Source: Pseudoflavonifractor sp050943825 | Lineage (GTDB): Bacteria > Bacillota > Clostridia > Oscillospirales > Oscillospiraceae | Length of the DNA stretch: 64,000 bases | Direction: 5' to 3' | NCBI RefSeq assembly: GCF_050943825.1 | Contig: NZ_JBMNPX010000001.1 | Location: forward strand, 62,001-126,000 | Shown here: positions 46,032 to 55,503 of the stretch, in pieces | How the letters are laid out: the number at the start of each line of letters is the position of its first letter | Numbering within the stretch: position 1 is the first letter of the stretch | Made by a program: the position numbers and the translations under genes | Notes under the pieces: generated by a model | Told to the model about the DNA's origin: nothing | Database searches by the model: none | Seen by the model: only the letters and a program-made list of their open reading frames with translations

Positions 46032-47030
46032 ATGGATATTCTCAAGACGCTCCAGGCGCTCAACGCCTGTCATGGTCCCGCCGGTGATGAGGCCGGTATC
46101 GCTGATGTCATCGAATCGCTCGCCGCGCCCTACGCCGACAAGATTAAGCGGGACACTATGGGTAATCTGATTGTCCGTAAGAAGGGCAAAGGACCCAAGA
46201 TTATGTTTGCCGCCCATATGGACTCCATTGGCTTTATTGTCACCCACATCGACGAGCACGGCTTCCTCCGGTTCGGCAAGGTGGGCGGGCTCCACCCCTT
46301 TGACCTGTTGAGCACTGCCGTCCGCTTTAAGAACGGCGTCCGGGGTGTGGTGTGTCTGGACAACAGCGTGGCGGCCAAGGACATGACCCTGGAGAACCTG
46401 TATCTGGACATCGGCGCCAAGGACGCCGAGGAGGCCAAGTCTATGGTCCGAGTAGGGGATACCGCTGTGTATGACACGCCTACCTTCGCCGCTGGCGACC
46501 GCATTGTCTCTCCCTACATGGACAACCGCATCTCCTGCGTGGTGCTGCTGATGGCCCTGGAGCAGCTAAAGGACAGCGACAATGACCTGTACTTTGTCTT
46601 TACCGTTCAGGAGGAGCTGGGCCTGCGGGGTGCCCGCACCGCCGCCTTCGGCATCGACCCTGACTTCGGCGTGGCGGTGGATGTGACCCCTGCCGATGAT
46701 GAGATGAACCCCAAGCACTCCGGCAGCAGCGTGACTGGCGGTGGAGCGGCCATCAAGGTGATGGACAGCTCGGTGATTTGCCATCCTCAGGTGGTCCGCA
46801 CCATGGAGAAGCTGGCGGAGGAGAAGGGTATTAATTTCCAGATGGATGTGATCCGGGCCGGCGGTACCGATGCGGGAGCCATCCATCAGACACGCTCCGG
46901 CGTACCCAGCGGCGGAATTTCCATCCCTTGCCGCTATGTGCATTCGCCCGCCGAGATGGTGGATCGCCGGGACGTGGAGGCCTGCGCCGCCCTAGTGGCC
47001 GCTTTTGCCGAGGCAGCACACAAAGACTAA
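46032..47030 (+). CDS. M42 family metallo-aminopeptidase, third of three
   Basis: 332 residues, 3 nt after the previous stop. It has the full motif set: AAHMDSIG, MDNRIS, VQEELG, AVDVTPADD, GGTDAGAIH and VHSP. It is closest of the three to canonical FrvX/YsdC-type enzymes. It ends the murD operon. Confidence 0.92.
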   Translation: MDILKTLQALNACHGPAGDEAGIADVIESLAAPYADKIKRDTMGNLIVRKKGKGPKIMFAAHMDSIGFIVTHIDEHGFLRFGKVGGLHPFDLLSTAVRFKNGVRGVVCLDNSVAAKDMTLENLYLDIGAKDAEEAKSMVRVGDTAVYDTPTFAAGDRIVSPYMDNRISCVVLLMALEQLKDSDNDLYFVFTVQEELGLRGARTAAFGIDPDFGVAVDVTPADDEMNPKHSGSSVTGGGAAIKVMDSSVICHPQVVRTMEKLAEEKGINFQMDVIRAGGTDAGAIHQTRSGVPSGGISIPCRYVHSPAEMVDRRDVEACAALVAAFAEAAHKD

Positions 47031-47083
47031 TTTTTATCCGATATAAAAGAAAAATTTAGATAGAATGGAATGTGTAAAAGATA

Positions 47084-48334
47084 ATGTCTTTACAGTTAAG
47101 TGACAAGGTTCTCGCCCTGGCGGCTCAGGCACAAGCCGATCTGCGGCCCCAGTTTGACCGCATTGACGCCATTGCTGAGGAGAACACCCGCAAGGTACTC
47201 GCTGCGTTTCAGAAGCACCGGGTGGCCGAGGGCTACTTTGCCGGCACCACAGGCTACGGCTACGATGACCTGGGCCGGGATAAGTTGGACGAGATCTACG
47301 CCGATATTTTTGGCACTGAGGACGCCCTGGTCCGGGTTCAGTTTGTCAACGGCACCCACGCCATTACCTGCGCCCTCTTCGGCGCACTGAAGCCGGGCGA
47401 TATTCTGGTCTCTGCCGTGGGCGCACCCTACGATACCCTGCTGGGCGTCATCGGCGTGGTGCCCAAAGGGCACGGCTCCCTGATGGAGTACGGCGTAGAA
47501 TACCGTCAAGTTAAATTGCTTGACAATGCGCCTAACAAGGACGGTCTGGCCGCTGCGGTGCGGGACCCCAGAGTGAAGGCTGTGCTGATCCAGCGGTCGA
47601 AGGGCTACTCCACCCGCTCTTCTCTGTCTGTGGCGGAGATTGGTGAGCTGTGTGCTGTGGTGCGGGAGAACAATCCCGACGCCGCTATCCTGGTGGACAA
47701 CTGCTACGGTGAGTTTGTGGAGACCATCGAACCCACCCAGGCCGGTGCTGACCTGGTGGTGGGCTCTCTCATTAAGAACCCGGGCGGCGGCCTGGCCCCT
47801 GCGGGCGGGTATATTGCCGGCCGGCGTGACCTGGTGGAGGGGGCCGCCATGCGCCTCACTGCTCCCGGCATCGGCCGGGAGTGCGGCGCCTCTCTGGGCA
47901 GCAACCGCAGCTTCTATCAAGGACTTTTCCTTGCCCCCCATACCACCGCTCAGGCGGTCGAAACGGCAGTGTTTGCCGCCCGCATGATGGAGCTGCTGGG
48001 CTACAAGACAGAGCCCGCCTCCGATGCTGTGCGACACGACATCATTCAGATGATTCACTTCGGCAGCCCTGAGCCCCTCAAGCGGTTCTGCAAGGGTATC
48101 CAGTTCGGCGCCCCTGTGGACTCTTACGTGACTCCCGAGCCCTGGGATATGCCGGGTTACGATTGCCAGGTCATCATGGCGGCAGGTGCCTTCATCCAGG
48201 GCGCCTCCATCGAGCTGTCCTGCGACGCGCCCATGCGGGAGCCCTATACGGCTTACCTCCAGGGCGGCCTGACTTATGAGAGCGGAAAGGCCGGCGTCCT
48301 GCTGGCGGTGGAGGAGCTGCTGCGGGAAGGCTGA
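47084..48334 (+). CDS. Methionine gamma-lyase-like PLP protein (Met_gamma_lyase/YnbB family)
   Basis: 416 residues. GTTGYGYDDLGRDKLDEIYADIFG and the PLP-lysine region VGSLIKNPGGGLAPAGGYIAG are typical of the YnbB family, often annotated as aluminium-resistance protein. Cys/Met beta- or gamma-lyase chemistry is likely; the true substrate is unknown. No clear ribosome site precedes the ATG. Confidence 0.88.
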   Translation: MSLQLSDKVLALAAQAQADLRPQFDRIDAIAEENTRKVLAAFQKHRVAEGYFAGTTGYGYDDLGRDKLDEIYADIFGTEDALVRVQFVNGTHAITCALFGALKPGDILVSAVGAPYDTLLGVIGVVPKGHGSLMEYGVEYRQVKLLDNAPNKDGLAAAVRDPRVKAVLIQRSKGYSTRSSLSVAEIGELCAVVRENNPDAAILVDNCYGEFVETIEPTQAGADLVVGSLIKNPGGGLAPAGGYIAGRRDLVEGAAMRLTAPGIGRECGASLGSNRSFYQGLFLAPHTTAQAVETAVFAARMMELLGYKTEPASDAVRHDIIQMIHFGSPEPLKRFCKGIQFGAPVDSYVTPEPWDMPGYDCQVIMAAGAFIQGASIELSCDAPMREPYTAYLQGGLTYESGKAGVLLAVEELLREG

Positions 48335-48392
48335 ATTTCCCGTTTTAAGACGAGCCGGGCCGCGCATAGACTCTCCATAGGGGGTGACCCGT

Positions 48393-49082
48393 ATGGAGAA
48401 ATGGAGACGGTATTTCTGGCCCCGCTGGCGGCTCCGGCAGCGTATCAGGCGGCAGGGGAGCGGTATACAGCTACTTCTTGCAGCCGCCCTTGGCCTAGCG
48501 CTGGCGGTGCTGCTGATCAGCTTTCTGGACAGCAAGGCCCGGCCTGTCATTGCCGCTATGGCAAAGAGCCGGGTAGAGAATATCGTCACAGGCATCATAG
48601 AGACGGAAATTAGCAAGACGCTGGCCCAGGAAGCTGTAGCATACGACGATATCATCACCTTCCGGACCGACAGCAGTGGCCGAATCACCGCCTTCACCAG
48701 CAACTCAGCCGAGATGAACCGCCTGAGGACAGAGCTTCTCAGCGCGGTCATTGCCCAGGTGGACACACTGGACACCGGCACTTTAGGAATCCCTCTGGGA
48801 AATCTGCTGCCCTTTTCTGCCTTGGCGGAGAAGGGGCCGCTGCTTCCGGTGCGTATTCGCTCCATTGGCGGCGCAGATGCGTCATTTGAGCACGTGTTTA
48901 CCGCAGAGGGTATCAACCAGACTCATCACCAAATCATGCTCAACCTATCGGTATCCCTAACCCTGCTGATCCCCGGCGGGCCGCTGGATACCCAGGTAAG
49001 CGCACAGGTCTGTGTGGCGGAGACTGTGCTTGTGGGTGAGGTGCCGGACACCTATTTGAGCATTCCGGGGCAAGACAGTTGA
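48393..49082 (+). CDS. yunB: Sporulation protein YunB
   Basis: 229 residues from ATG 48393 (AGGGGGTGA upstream). One membrane helix (LAAALGLALAVLLISFL) and the SRVENIVTGIIE and YDDIITFRTDSSGRITAFTSNS segments of YunB. In Bacillus it is a sigma-E gene needed for normal sporulation. A CATAGACT lies upstream, but I found no matching -35. Confidence 0.88.
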   Translation: MEKWRRYFWPRWRLRQRIRRQGSGIQLLLAAALGLALAVLLISFLDSKARPVIAAMAKSRVENIVTGIIETEISKTLAQEAVAYDDIITFRTDSSGRITAFTSNSAEMNRLRTELLSAVIAQVDTLDTGTLGIPLGNLLPFSALAEKGPLLPVRIRSIGGADASFEHVFTAEGINQTHHQIMLNLSVSLTLLIPGGPLDTQVSAQVCVAETVLVGEVPDTYLSIPGQDS

Positions 49083-49160
49083 AATCGTAAGAAAAGCGCA
49101 AGGAATCGGCCCTCTTTCTGTGATAAAATGGTGTCAATCAAGAGAGAAAGAGGTGCCGGA

Positions 49161-49820
49161 TTGAATACGCTGCTTTGGTACTGGGAGATTACCTGGGACT
49201 ATATCTACGAGATGCTGCCCTGTGTGGTGCTGGCCGCCGTGGCCTTTTTCCTGCTTCGCCCCGTGCGTCGGCACCGTTTTGAACAGCTTGGTTTCACCAG
49301 CAGTGTCTGGCGGGAAGGAGCACTGCTGATTTTTGTGCTGTTCTGCGCCGGACTGGCTGCCCTGACCGTGTTTCCGTCCGGATTCTGGGGTGGACTGATG
49401 CATGGCTATCTGCCTGCAGAGGGATGGCTGGGCTGGCATGGCCACGGCATGTATCTGCAGGTTACCATTCTGGCGGAGCTGCTGGAAGGCAGCAAGTGGG
49501 GCATCTACATGCTGTTGGGCAATGTGGTCATGTTCCTGCCTCTGGGCTTTTTCCCGGCGCTGCTTTGGCGGCGGCCCCGTTGGTGGCGGTCCGTGTTGGC
49601 CGCAGGAGGTGCCTCACTGTTCATTGAGATTGTGCAGATTTTTGTGGGCCGCAGCAGCGATATCAATGATTTAATTCTCAATACACTGGGTGGTCTGACA
49701 GGGTATGGCCTTTACAGGCTGTTGGCCCGACTGGCCCCCGGATTCACCCGAAAATTCCAAGTGGAGGTCCCCTATGGACGAGATTCAGGAGATAGCACTG
49801 CTCCGGGCAGAGCTGAATAA
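49161..49820 (+). CDS. VanZ-like family membrane protein
   Basis: 219 residues from TTG 49161, chosen because AAAGAGGTG precedes it; an ATG at 49128 is in frame but lacks a ribosome site. Five hydrophobic segments, with LGNVVMFLPLGFFPALL and the ending DINDLILNTLGGLTGY of VanZ-like proteins. Teicoplanin resistance is not implied. It overlaps ligA by 47 nt. Confidence 0.85.
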   Translation: MNTLLWYWEITWDYIYEMLPCVVLAAVAFFLLRPVRRHRFEQLGFTSSVWREGALLIFVLFCAGLAALTVFPSGFWGGLMHGYLPAEGWLGWHGHGMYLQVTILAELLEGSKWGIYMLLGNVVMFLPLGFFPALLWRRPRWWRSVLAAGGASLFIEIVQIFVGRSSDINDLILNTLGGLTGYGLYRLLARLAPGFTRKFQVEVPYGRDSGDSTAPGRAE

Positions 49821-51768
49821 GGCCAGCTACGAGTACTATGTGCTGGATAACCCCACCATGTCCGACTATGACTTTGACCACAAGCTCCGTCGTCTGGAGG
49901 AGCTGGAGCAGGCCCACCCGGACCAGATTACCGAGGACTCGCCCACCCGCCGGGTCGGGGGACAGGTGGCGGAGGGTTTCCAGGAGGTCACCCATGAGGT
50001 CCCTCTGGAGAGCCTTCAGGACGTCTTTGACCTGGAGGAGCTGGGAGACTTTGTCCGGCGTGTTCAGGAGAGCCTGGATGGTAAGGCAGAGTTTGACGTG
50101 GAGCCCAAGGTAGACGGACTCTCTGTGGCCTTGGAGTACCGGGAAGGCCTGTTCGTCCGGGGCGCTACCCGTGGCGATGGCCGGGTGGGGGAGGACGTGA
50201 CCGAGAACCTGAAGACCATCCGCTCTCTTCCGCTCCGCCTGCCGGAGCCCATTCCTCAGCTCATCGTCCGCGGCGAGGTCTATATGTCCAAAAAGGTCTT
50301 TGAGCAGCTCAATGCGGAGCGTGAAATCAAAGGCGAGGCCCTGTTTGCTAATCCCCGGAACGCTGCGGCCGGCTCTCTGCGTCAGCTGGACCCCAAGGTG
50401 GCCGCATCCCGCAAGCTGGACATTGTAGTCTTCAACATTCAGAAAGCGGAGGGCGCGGAATTCAGCACCCACACCGAGACCCTGGACTACTTGGAGCGTC
50501 AGCAGTTCCGGGTAATCCCCCGTACTCTGTGTACCAGTATGGAGGAGATTGGCGCCCGCATCGCTGCAATCGGCGACGGTCGCGAGAAATTTCCCTACGA
50601 TATCGACGGCGCGGTTGTAAAGCTGAACAGCCTTGCAGACCGGAAAGTTCTTGGCTCTACCTCAAAATTCCCACGGTGGGCTGCTGCCTACAAGTACCCG
50701 CCCGAGCAGAAGGAGAGCGTGGTGGAGGACATTGTGGTCCAGGTCGGCCGGACCGGTGTGCTCACGCCTAAGGCGGTTGTAAAGCCAGTCCGCCTTGCAG
50801 GTACCACAGTGACAAACGCCACCCTCCATAACCAGGATTTCATTACGGAGAAGGATATCCGCATCGGGGACACCGTTCTGGTTCAGAAGGCGGGGGAGAT
50901 CATCCCGGAGATTGTCTCTGTGGTGAAGGAGAAGCGGCCTGATGGGACCGTGCCCTACCATCTGCCTGACCACTGCCCAGTGTGCGGCGCACCGGTGGCC
51001 AGGGACGAGGACGGGGCCCATATCCGCTGCACCGGCGCGGAGTGCCCCGCCCAGTTGCTGCGCCACCTGGCCCACTTTGCCTCCCGGGACGCCATGGACA
51101 TCGATGGCCTTGGGCCCGCTGTTATGGAGGCGCTCATCAACGCCGGTATGGTAAAGACCCCGGCCGACCTCTACTCTCTGGCCCCGGAAGCGGTGGCTCA
51201 GTTGGATCGGATGGGTAAGAAGAGCGCGGAAAACCTGGCTGCTGCCATTGACCGCTCCAAGGGCGCCGGTCTTGCCAGGCTGCTCTTTGCCTTCGGCATT
51301 CGCCAGGTGGGACAGAAGGCGGGTAAGATTCTGGCATCCCATTTCTCCACCATGGACGCCCTGCTGGTGGCCACGGAGGAGGACTTTACCGCCGTCCCGG
51401 ACGTGGGCGCTATCACCGCCAAAAGCCTCTGGGAGTGGCTCCACAGCCCCCAGAGCCAGCATCTTATTCAGAACCTGCGGGAGGCCGGTGTGGTGATGGA
51501 GAACACCGACGCCCCCACCGGAGACGCACTGACGGGCAAGACCTTTGTGCTGACCGGTTCCCTGGAGCGCTTCACCCGTGACGAGGCAGGCGCTCAGATT
51601 GAGGCGCTGGGCGGTAAGGTGTCCGGCTCGGTCTCCAAAAAGACCAGCTATGTGGTAGCGGGCGAGGCCGCAGGCTCCAAGCTGAAAAAGGCCCAGGACC
51701 TGGGTATCCCCGTGCTCACGGAGGAGGAATTCATCACCATGCTCCGGGAGCTGGGCGCCACAATTTAA
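49774..51768 (+). CDS. ligA: NAD-dependent DNA ligase LigA
   Basis: 664 residues from ATG 49774 (GGAGG upstream). Adenylation lysine in EPKVDGLSV, OB fold, zinc finger from CPVCGAP to CTGAECPAQ, helix-hairpin-helix repeats, and a C-terminal BRCT domain (LTGKTFVLTGSLERFTRDEA). It seals nicks in replication. Length normal. Confidence 0.97.
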   Translation: MDEIQEIALLRAELNKASYEYYVLDNPTMSDYDFDHKLRRLEELEQAHPDQITEDSPTRRVGGQVAEGFQEVTHEVPLESLQDVFDLEELGDFVRRVQESLDGKAEFDVEPKVDGLSVALEYREGLFVRGATRGDGRVGEDVTENLKTIRSLPLRLPEPIPQLIVRGEVYMSKKVFEQLNAEREIKGEALFANPRNAAAGSLRQLDPKVAASRKLDIVVFNIQKAEGAEFSTHTETLDYLERQQFRVIPRTLCTSMEEIGARIAAIGDGREKFPYDIDGAVVKLNSLADRKVLGSTSKFPRWAAAYKYPPEQKESVVEDIVVQVGRTGVLTPKAVVKPVRLAGTTVTNATLHNQDFITEKDIRIGDTVLVQKAGEIIPEIVSVVKEKRPDGTVPYHLPDHCPVCGAPVARDEDGAHIRCTGAECPAQLLRHLAHFASRDAMDIDGLGPAVMEALINAGMVKTPADLYSLAPEAVAQLDRMGKKSAENLAAAIDRSKGAGLARLLFAFGIRQVGQKAGKILASHFSTMDALLVATEEDFTAVPDVGAITAKSLWEWLHSPQSQHLIQNLREAGVVMENTDAPTGDALTGKTFVLTGSLERFTRDEAGAQIEALGGKVSGSVSKKTSYVVAGEAAGSKLKKAQDLGIPVLTEEEFITMLRELGATI

Positions 51769-51793
51769 TCAGACACAGAGAAAAAGACAGCGG

Positions 51794-51830
51794 CAGCGGC
51801 CGGCTCACATGAGTCGGCCGCTGTTTTCAT
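51794..51830 (+). terminator. Terminator after ligA
   Basis: AGCGGCCG...CGGCCGCT stem (51795-51822) followed by GTTTTC. The rest of 51831-51968 shows no gene. Confidence 0.7.
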
Positions 51831-51968
51831 TCTCACGCACATTTTTAACTCCAGACCGCTTTTCTGCACCTCTTTCCGCCCAGAGCCGTATACTGGCTTG
51901 GGTGCGCTCGGGCAGAAGGCAAAGACTGAACGGCGCCGCCCGGACACATGCAGGAAGGAGGCGCACCG

Positions 51969-52130
51969 ATGCGTCTGCCCAGTAGACGAACGGCAAAGAC
52001 CGCTGCAGCCTGCGCGCTGGGCGCGGCTGTACTGCTCTTTCCAGGAAGCGTTCTGATGTTGGCCGCCGGGGCTGTCCTGGGCTTCTGGGGCTGCGTCAGG
52101 CTGGAACAGCGAAACCATGAATCACAGTAA
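51969..52130 (+). CDS. Small single-helix membrane protein upstream of spoVM
   Basis: 53 residues from ATG 51969, with GAAGGAGG at good spacing. A basic N-terminus (RLPSRRTAK) and a hydrophobic hairpin (ALGAAVLLFPGSVLMLAAGA) precede an acidic-polar tail. No family recognised. Its stop overlaps the ribosome site of spoVM, so the two are co-translated. Confidence 0.65.
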   Translation: MRLPSRRTAKTAAACALGAAVLLFPGSVLMLAAGAVLGFWGCVRLEQRNHESQ

Positions 52131-52143
52131 GGAGGGTAATGGA

Positions 52144-52215
52144 ATGAAAATTGTTGTGGTACGATCCCCGAAGGCGTTCCGCGGTATTCTGAAAGCCATT
52201 TTTGGCCTACGCTGA
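52144..52215 (+). CDS. spoVM: SpoVM, spore coat curvature-sensing peptide
   Basis: A 23-residue amphipathic peptide, KIVVVRSPKAFRGILKAIFG after Met, behind AAGGAGG. The layout (short beta start, Pro-Lys turn, amphipathic helix rich in Ile/Leu/Phe with Arg/Lys) matches SpoVM (26 residues in B. subtilis), which sits on the convex forespore membrane and anchors SpoIVA. Placement before sipL and spoIVA supports the call. Too short for routine gene finders. Confidence 0.8.
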   Translation: MKIVVVRSPKAFRGILKAIFGLR

Positions 52216-52243
52216 CATATTGCCCACTCCTTGTACATAGAAT
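52214..52243 (+). promoter_or_regulatory. Sigma-E-like promoter of sipL
   Basis: GACATATT, 14 bp, CATAGAAT, close to the sigma-E consensus, 48 bp before the sipL ATG and overlapping the spoVM stop. Confidence 0.7.
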
Positions 52244-52291
52244 TTCACAGCATGAATTGGGCGGAAGAGCCCCTACAAGGAGTGGAATGCA

Positions 52292-53809
52292 ATGGAGCTG
52301 ACATTAAACCGCAACTGTCTGAGCTGTTACGACGCCGTGCTGGAGACCACGGTGTTCCATGAGGAGACCATGGAGATGATCGTCCCCGACGCCTGCCCCG
52401 ATATTCTCCGCATCGTGGATACCGCCGGGATGGTGTGCATCAAGGACAAGGGAACCCAGGAGGGGCGGGTGGAGGTGACCGGTACTGCCCGCTGCTCCGT
52501 GCTCTACCTGCCAGATGGGGAGAGCGGCCTGCGCCGCATTGAGGCCAACATCCCGTTCTTTTGTACCGCAGACGGCCCCGGCATCACGCCTGGCTGCTCT
52601 GTTGTGGCAGTCCCCAGAGTACAGACGGCGGACACCCGAGTCATCAACCCCAGAAAAGTGGTGGTGCGGGTCAATCTGGCCATTGACCTACGGGTATACG
52701 CCAAAGGGGAGAATAACCTCTGTTCCGGCGCCGAGTGGGAGTCCGGCATGGTTGTGGAGCAGCTGAAGGAGGTCCAGGACACTTATATCCCAGTATGTGT
52801 ACAGGAAAAACCTTTTACATTCTCCGATGAGCTGACCATCTCCGGCAGCCGGCCTGAGGCGGAGGAGCTGCTCAAATGCCGCCCCGATCTGGTGTGCAGC
52901 GAGTCCAAAATCATCGGCAACAAGCTGATTTTCAAGGGAGAGGCGGTGCTGCATCTCTGCTACCGTTCAGGGGACGGGACTCTTTGCACCGTGGACTACG
53001 AGCTTCCGTTCTCCCAGATTATGGAGGTCTCGGGGGCAGGGGAGGAGGCCGACTGTGATCTGGAGGTCCTGCTGACCGATCTGACCTGCACCCTGAGCCC
53101 CGGGGACGGGCGGACGGTCTCGGTGTCCATGGGGCTGCTGGCCCAGGCTGTGGTGTGGGAGCGGCGGAGTGTGGAGCTGCTGACCGACCTGTACGGCGTC
53201 TCCTGTGAGCTGACGCCGGAGTTCCAGCCCTGCACCTTCCACAGCTTGTTGGAGCGCAGCACCCGGCGGCAGACTCCCCGGGAGATCATTGAAACCGGGA
53301 CCATGGCCAAGCTGGTGTCCGACGCCAGGGTGAGCATCGGGCAGGTGACCCAGACCAGGGAGGCGGACCGGCTTATCCTCACCGCCGAGGCCATGCTTAC
53401 GGTGGTATATACCGCCGAGGACAACGAGATCTACGCGGTGTCCAGACAGGTCTCCGTGCCCTGCCAGTTAGAGCTGCCGGAGGGCAGCAGATGCTCCTGC
53501 GCCTGCCGGTGTGCGGGGGAGATCTACGCCACACCCACCAGCGGTGGCATTGAGGTCCGGTTTGATGTGGACTTCTCCTATCTGGCCCAGAGCACCCGGC
53601 GGGTCTCTGCCGTAGCGGATGTACAGGTAGGGGAGGCGGAGTCCAGGGAGGACGCACCCTCCATTGTCCTGCGGGTGGTGAGCCATGAGCGGCTGTGGGA
53701 CATCGCCAAGACCTACCGGACCACCATGGACGACATTCTCCAGGCCAACGAGCTGGAGAGCGGCACGGAGCTGGCCGGCCGGCTTCTGCTCATCCCCCGG
53801 CGGCGCTGA
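52292..53809 (+). CDS. sipL: SipL, SpoIVA-interacting coat morphogenetic protein
   Basis: 505 residues: repeated SPOCS/DUF3794 beta domains (for example FHEETMEMIVPDACPDILRI) and a C-terminal LysM domain (SHERLWDIAKTYRTTMDDIL). In Clostridioides difficile SipL binds SpoIVA through LysM and is required for coat localisation; spoVID takes this role in Bacillus. The pair sipL-spoIVA here fits the clostridial pathway. Confidence 0.9.
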   Translation: MELTLNRNCLSCYDAVLETTVFHEETMEMIVPDACPDILRIVDTAGMVCIKDKGTQEGRVEVTGTARCSVLYLPDGESGLRRIEANIPFFCTADGPGITPGCSVVAVPRVQTADTRVINPRKVVVRVNLAIDLRVYAKGENNLCSGAEWESGMVVEQLKEVQDTYIPVCVQEKPFTFSDELTISGSRPEAEELLKCRPDLVCSESKIIGNKLIFKGEAVLHLCYRSGDGTLCTVDYELPFSQIMEVSGAGEEADCDLEVLLTDLTCTLSPGDGRTVSVSMGLLAQAVVWERRSVELLTDLYGVSCELTPEFQPCTFHSLLERSTRRQTPREIIETGTMAKLVSDARVSIGQVTQTREADRLILTAEAMLTVVYTAEDNEIYAVSRQVSVPCQLELPEGSRCSCACRCAGEIYATPTSGGIEVRFDVDFSYLAQSTRRVSAVADVQVGEAESREDAPSIVLRVVSHERLWDIAKTYRTTMDDILQANELESGTELAGRLLLIPRRR

Positions 53810-53823
53810 ATAGGGAATCAAAA

Positions 53824-53850
53824 CGCCCTCTCCGTTATGCGGAGAGGGCG
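53824..53850 (+). terminator. Hairpin after sipL
   Basis: CGCCCTCTCCG / CGGAGAGGGCG with a 5-nt loop, 14 nt after the stop. No T-run, so termination may be partial. Confidence 0.4.
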
Positions 53851-53892
53851 CTGCTCTGTGTAGGAGTCCGTTCCTACGGCCGTGATTTCACT

Positions 53893-53922
53893 GTCATAAA
53901 CCATGGCTTATCCCCATACCTA
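53893..53922 (+). promoter_or_regulatory. Sigma-E-like promoter of spoIVA
   Basis: GTCATAAA, 14 bp, CATACCTA, about 60 bp before the TTG start. Fits the sigma-E spacing; the -35 is less typical. Confidence 0.55.
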
Positions 53923-53980
53923 TGTAGAGAAAGCCAGGCTTGCTCGCCCATGCCTGAATCGTCCGCAAGGAGGAGTCGAA

Positions 53981-55459
53981 TTGGAACACCGTAAGATTTA
54001 TGAGGATATCGCACTGCGCACGGAGGGCGATATCTATATCGGCGTGGTGGGGCCGGTCAGGACGGGAAAATCCACCTTTATCAAACGCTTTATGGAGACC
54101 CTGGTTATCCCCAACATCGAGAATGTCTACCGCCGGGAGCGTGCCAGAGATGAGCTGCCCCAGAGCGGCTCGGGCCGGACCATCATGACGGCGGAGCCCA
54201 AGTTCGTCCCCGAGGAGGCGGTGGAGATCGCCATGGAGGACGGGGCCGCCTTCTCTGTGCGGCTGATTGACTGCGTGGGGTATATGGTGCCCGGCGCGGT
54301 GGGGTCGCTGGAGGACGCGGCGCCCCGCATGGTCACAACCCCCTGGTTTGACCACGAGATTCCCATGTCCGAGGCCGCCGAGATTGGAACGCGGAAGGTC
54401 ATCGCCGAGCACTCTACCATCGGTATTGTGGTCACCACCGACGGCACCATTACCGACATCCCCAGAGAGGACTATCTGGAGGCGGAAGAGCGGGTCATCA
54501 CCGAGCTGAAGGAGCTGGGGAAGCCCTTCCTGGTGGTGCTCAACTCGGCTGAGCCCGGTTCGGAACGGGCCAGGGCCATCCAGGCCGACCTGGCCTCACG
54601 GTACGACGTCACCTGCATCTGCGTCAACTGCCTGGAGCTGGACGAGAACGCGGTCACCAGCATCATCAAGGGTGTGCTCTACGAGTTCCCGGTGAAGGAA
54701 CTAGACCTGTTCCTGCCGCCCTGGGTGGATGCCCTGCCCTATGGACACCCCATCAAGAGCGGCCTGTACGCCGCCATCCGCTCGGCGGCGGAGGGGATGC
54801 GGAGAATCCGGGACGTGGAGCGTGCGGTCTCCGCCATCAGTCAGTGCGACAATGTGTCCTCCGCCAGGGTCAGCACCATCAGCCTGGGTACCGGCCTGGC
54901 CTCGGCGTCTCTGGAGCTGCCCAGAGGGCTCTTCTACGACACCATCTCCCAGCAGTCCGGCTTCACCATCCACGACGACGGTGACCTGATGGGCCTGCTC
55001 ACCGAGCTGTCTGGGGTTAAGCGGGAGTACGACAAGGTGGCGGACGCCCTGCGGGAGGTGAAGGAGACCGGATACGGCATCGTGGTACCCGGCACAGACG
55101 AGCTCCGTCTGGAGGAGCCGGAAATTGTCCGGCAGGGGGGACGCTACGGCGTGCGTCTGAAGGCCAGTGCTCCCAGTATCCACATGATCCGTGCCGATAT
55201 CGAGACCGAGGTCTCTCCCATTGTGGGCAATGAGAAGCAGTCGGAGGAGATGGTCAACTTCCTGCTCCAGGAGTTTGAGGGGGACACCAGCGCCATCTGG
55301 CAGTCCAACATCTTCGGCAAGTCCTTCCACGAGCTGGTCAGCGAGGACCTGCACACCAAGCTGCTTCGCATGCCGGAGGACGCCCGTGGCAAGCTCCAGG
55401 AAACCCTGACCCGCATCATCAACGAGGGCTCCGGCGGGCTCATCTGCATTATCCTGTAA
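53981..55459 (+). CDS. spoIVA: SpoIVA, spore coat morphogenetic ATPase
   Basis: 492 residues from TTG 53981, which has AAGGAGG upstream and gives exactly the B. subtilis length; the frame is open further upstream, but that N-terminus is not homologous. Walker A GPVRTGKSTF, TIMTAEPKFVPEEA, and the conserved C-terminal NEGSGGLICIIL. It polymerises with ATP hydrolysis into the basement layer of the coat on SpoVM-marked membrane and binds SipL. Confidence 0.97.
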   Translation: MEHRKIYEDIALRTEGDIYIGVVGPVRTGKSTFIKRFMETLVIPNIENVYRRERARDELPQSGSGRTIMTAEPKFVPEEAVEIAMEDGAAFSVRLIDCVGYMVPGAVGSLEDAAPRMVTTPWFDHEIPMSEAAEIGTRKVIAEHSTIGIVVTTDGTITDIPREDYLEAEERVITELKELGKPFLVVLNSAEPGSERARAIQADLASRYDVTCICVNCLELDENAVTSIIKGVLYEFPVKELDLFLPPWVDALPYGHPIKSGLYAAIRSAAEGMRRIRDVERAVSAISQCDNVSSARVSTISLGTGLASASLELPRGLFYDTISQQSGFTIHDDGDLMGLLTELSGVKREYDKVADALREVKETGYGIVVPGTDELRLEEPEIVRQGGRYGVRLKASAPSIHMIRADIETEVSPIVGNEKQSEEMVNFLLQEFEGDTSAIWQSNIFGKSFHELVSEDLHTKLLRMPEDARGKLQETLTRIINEGSGGLICIIL

Positions 55460-55460
55460 T

Positions 55461-55498
55461 CAAAAAGCGCTGGACGGAACTTCCGTCCAGCGCTTTTT
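55461..55498. terminator. Bidirectional terminator between spoIVA and the Crp/Fnr gene
   Basis: AAAAAGCGCTGGACGGAA and its complement, with A/T runs on both sides; serves the two converging genes. Confidence 0.85.
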
Positions 55499-55503
55499 CC
55501 TCT

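Noticed and set aside
49161..49820. VanZ-like protein as a glycopeptide resistance gene
   Set aside because: The VanZ-like family is broad and no van ligase or reductase gene is nearby.
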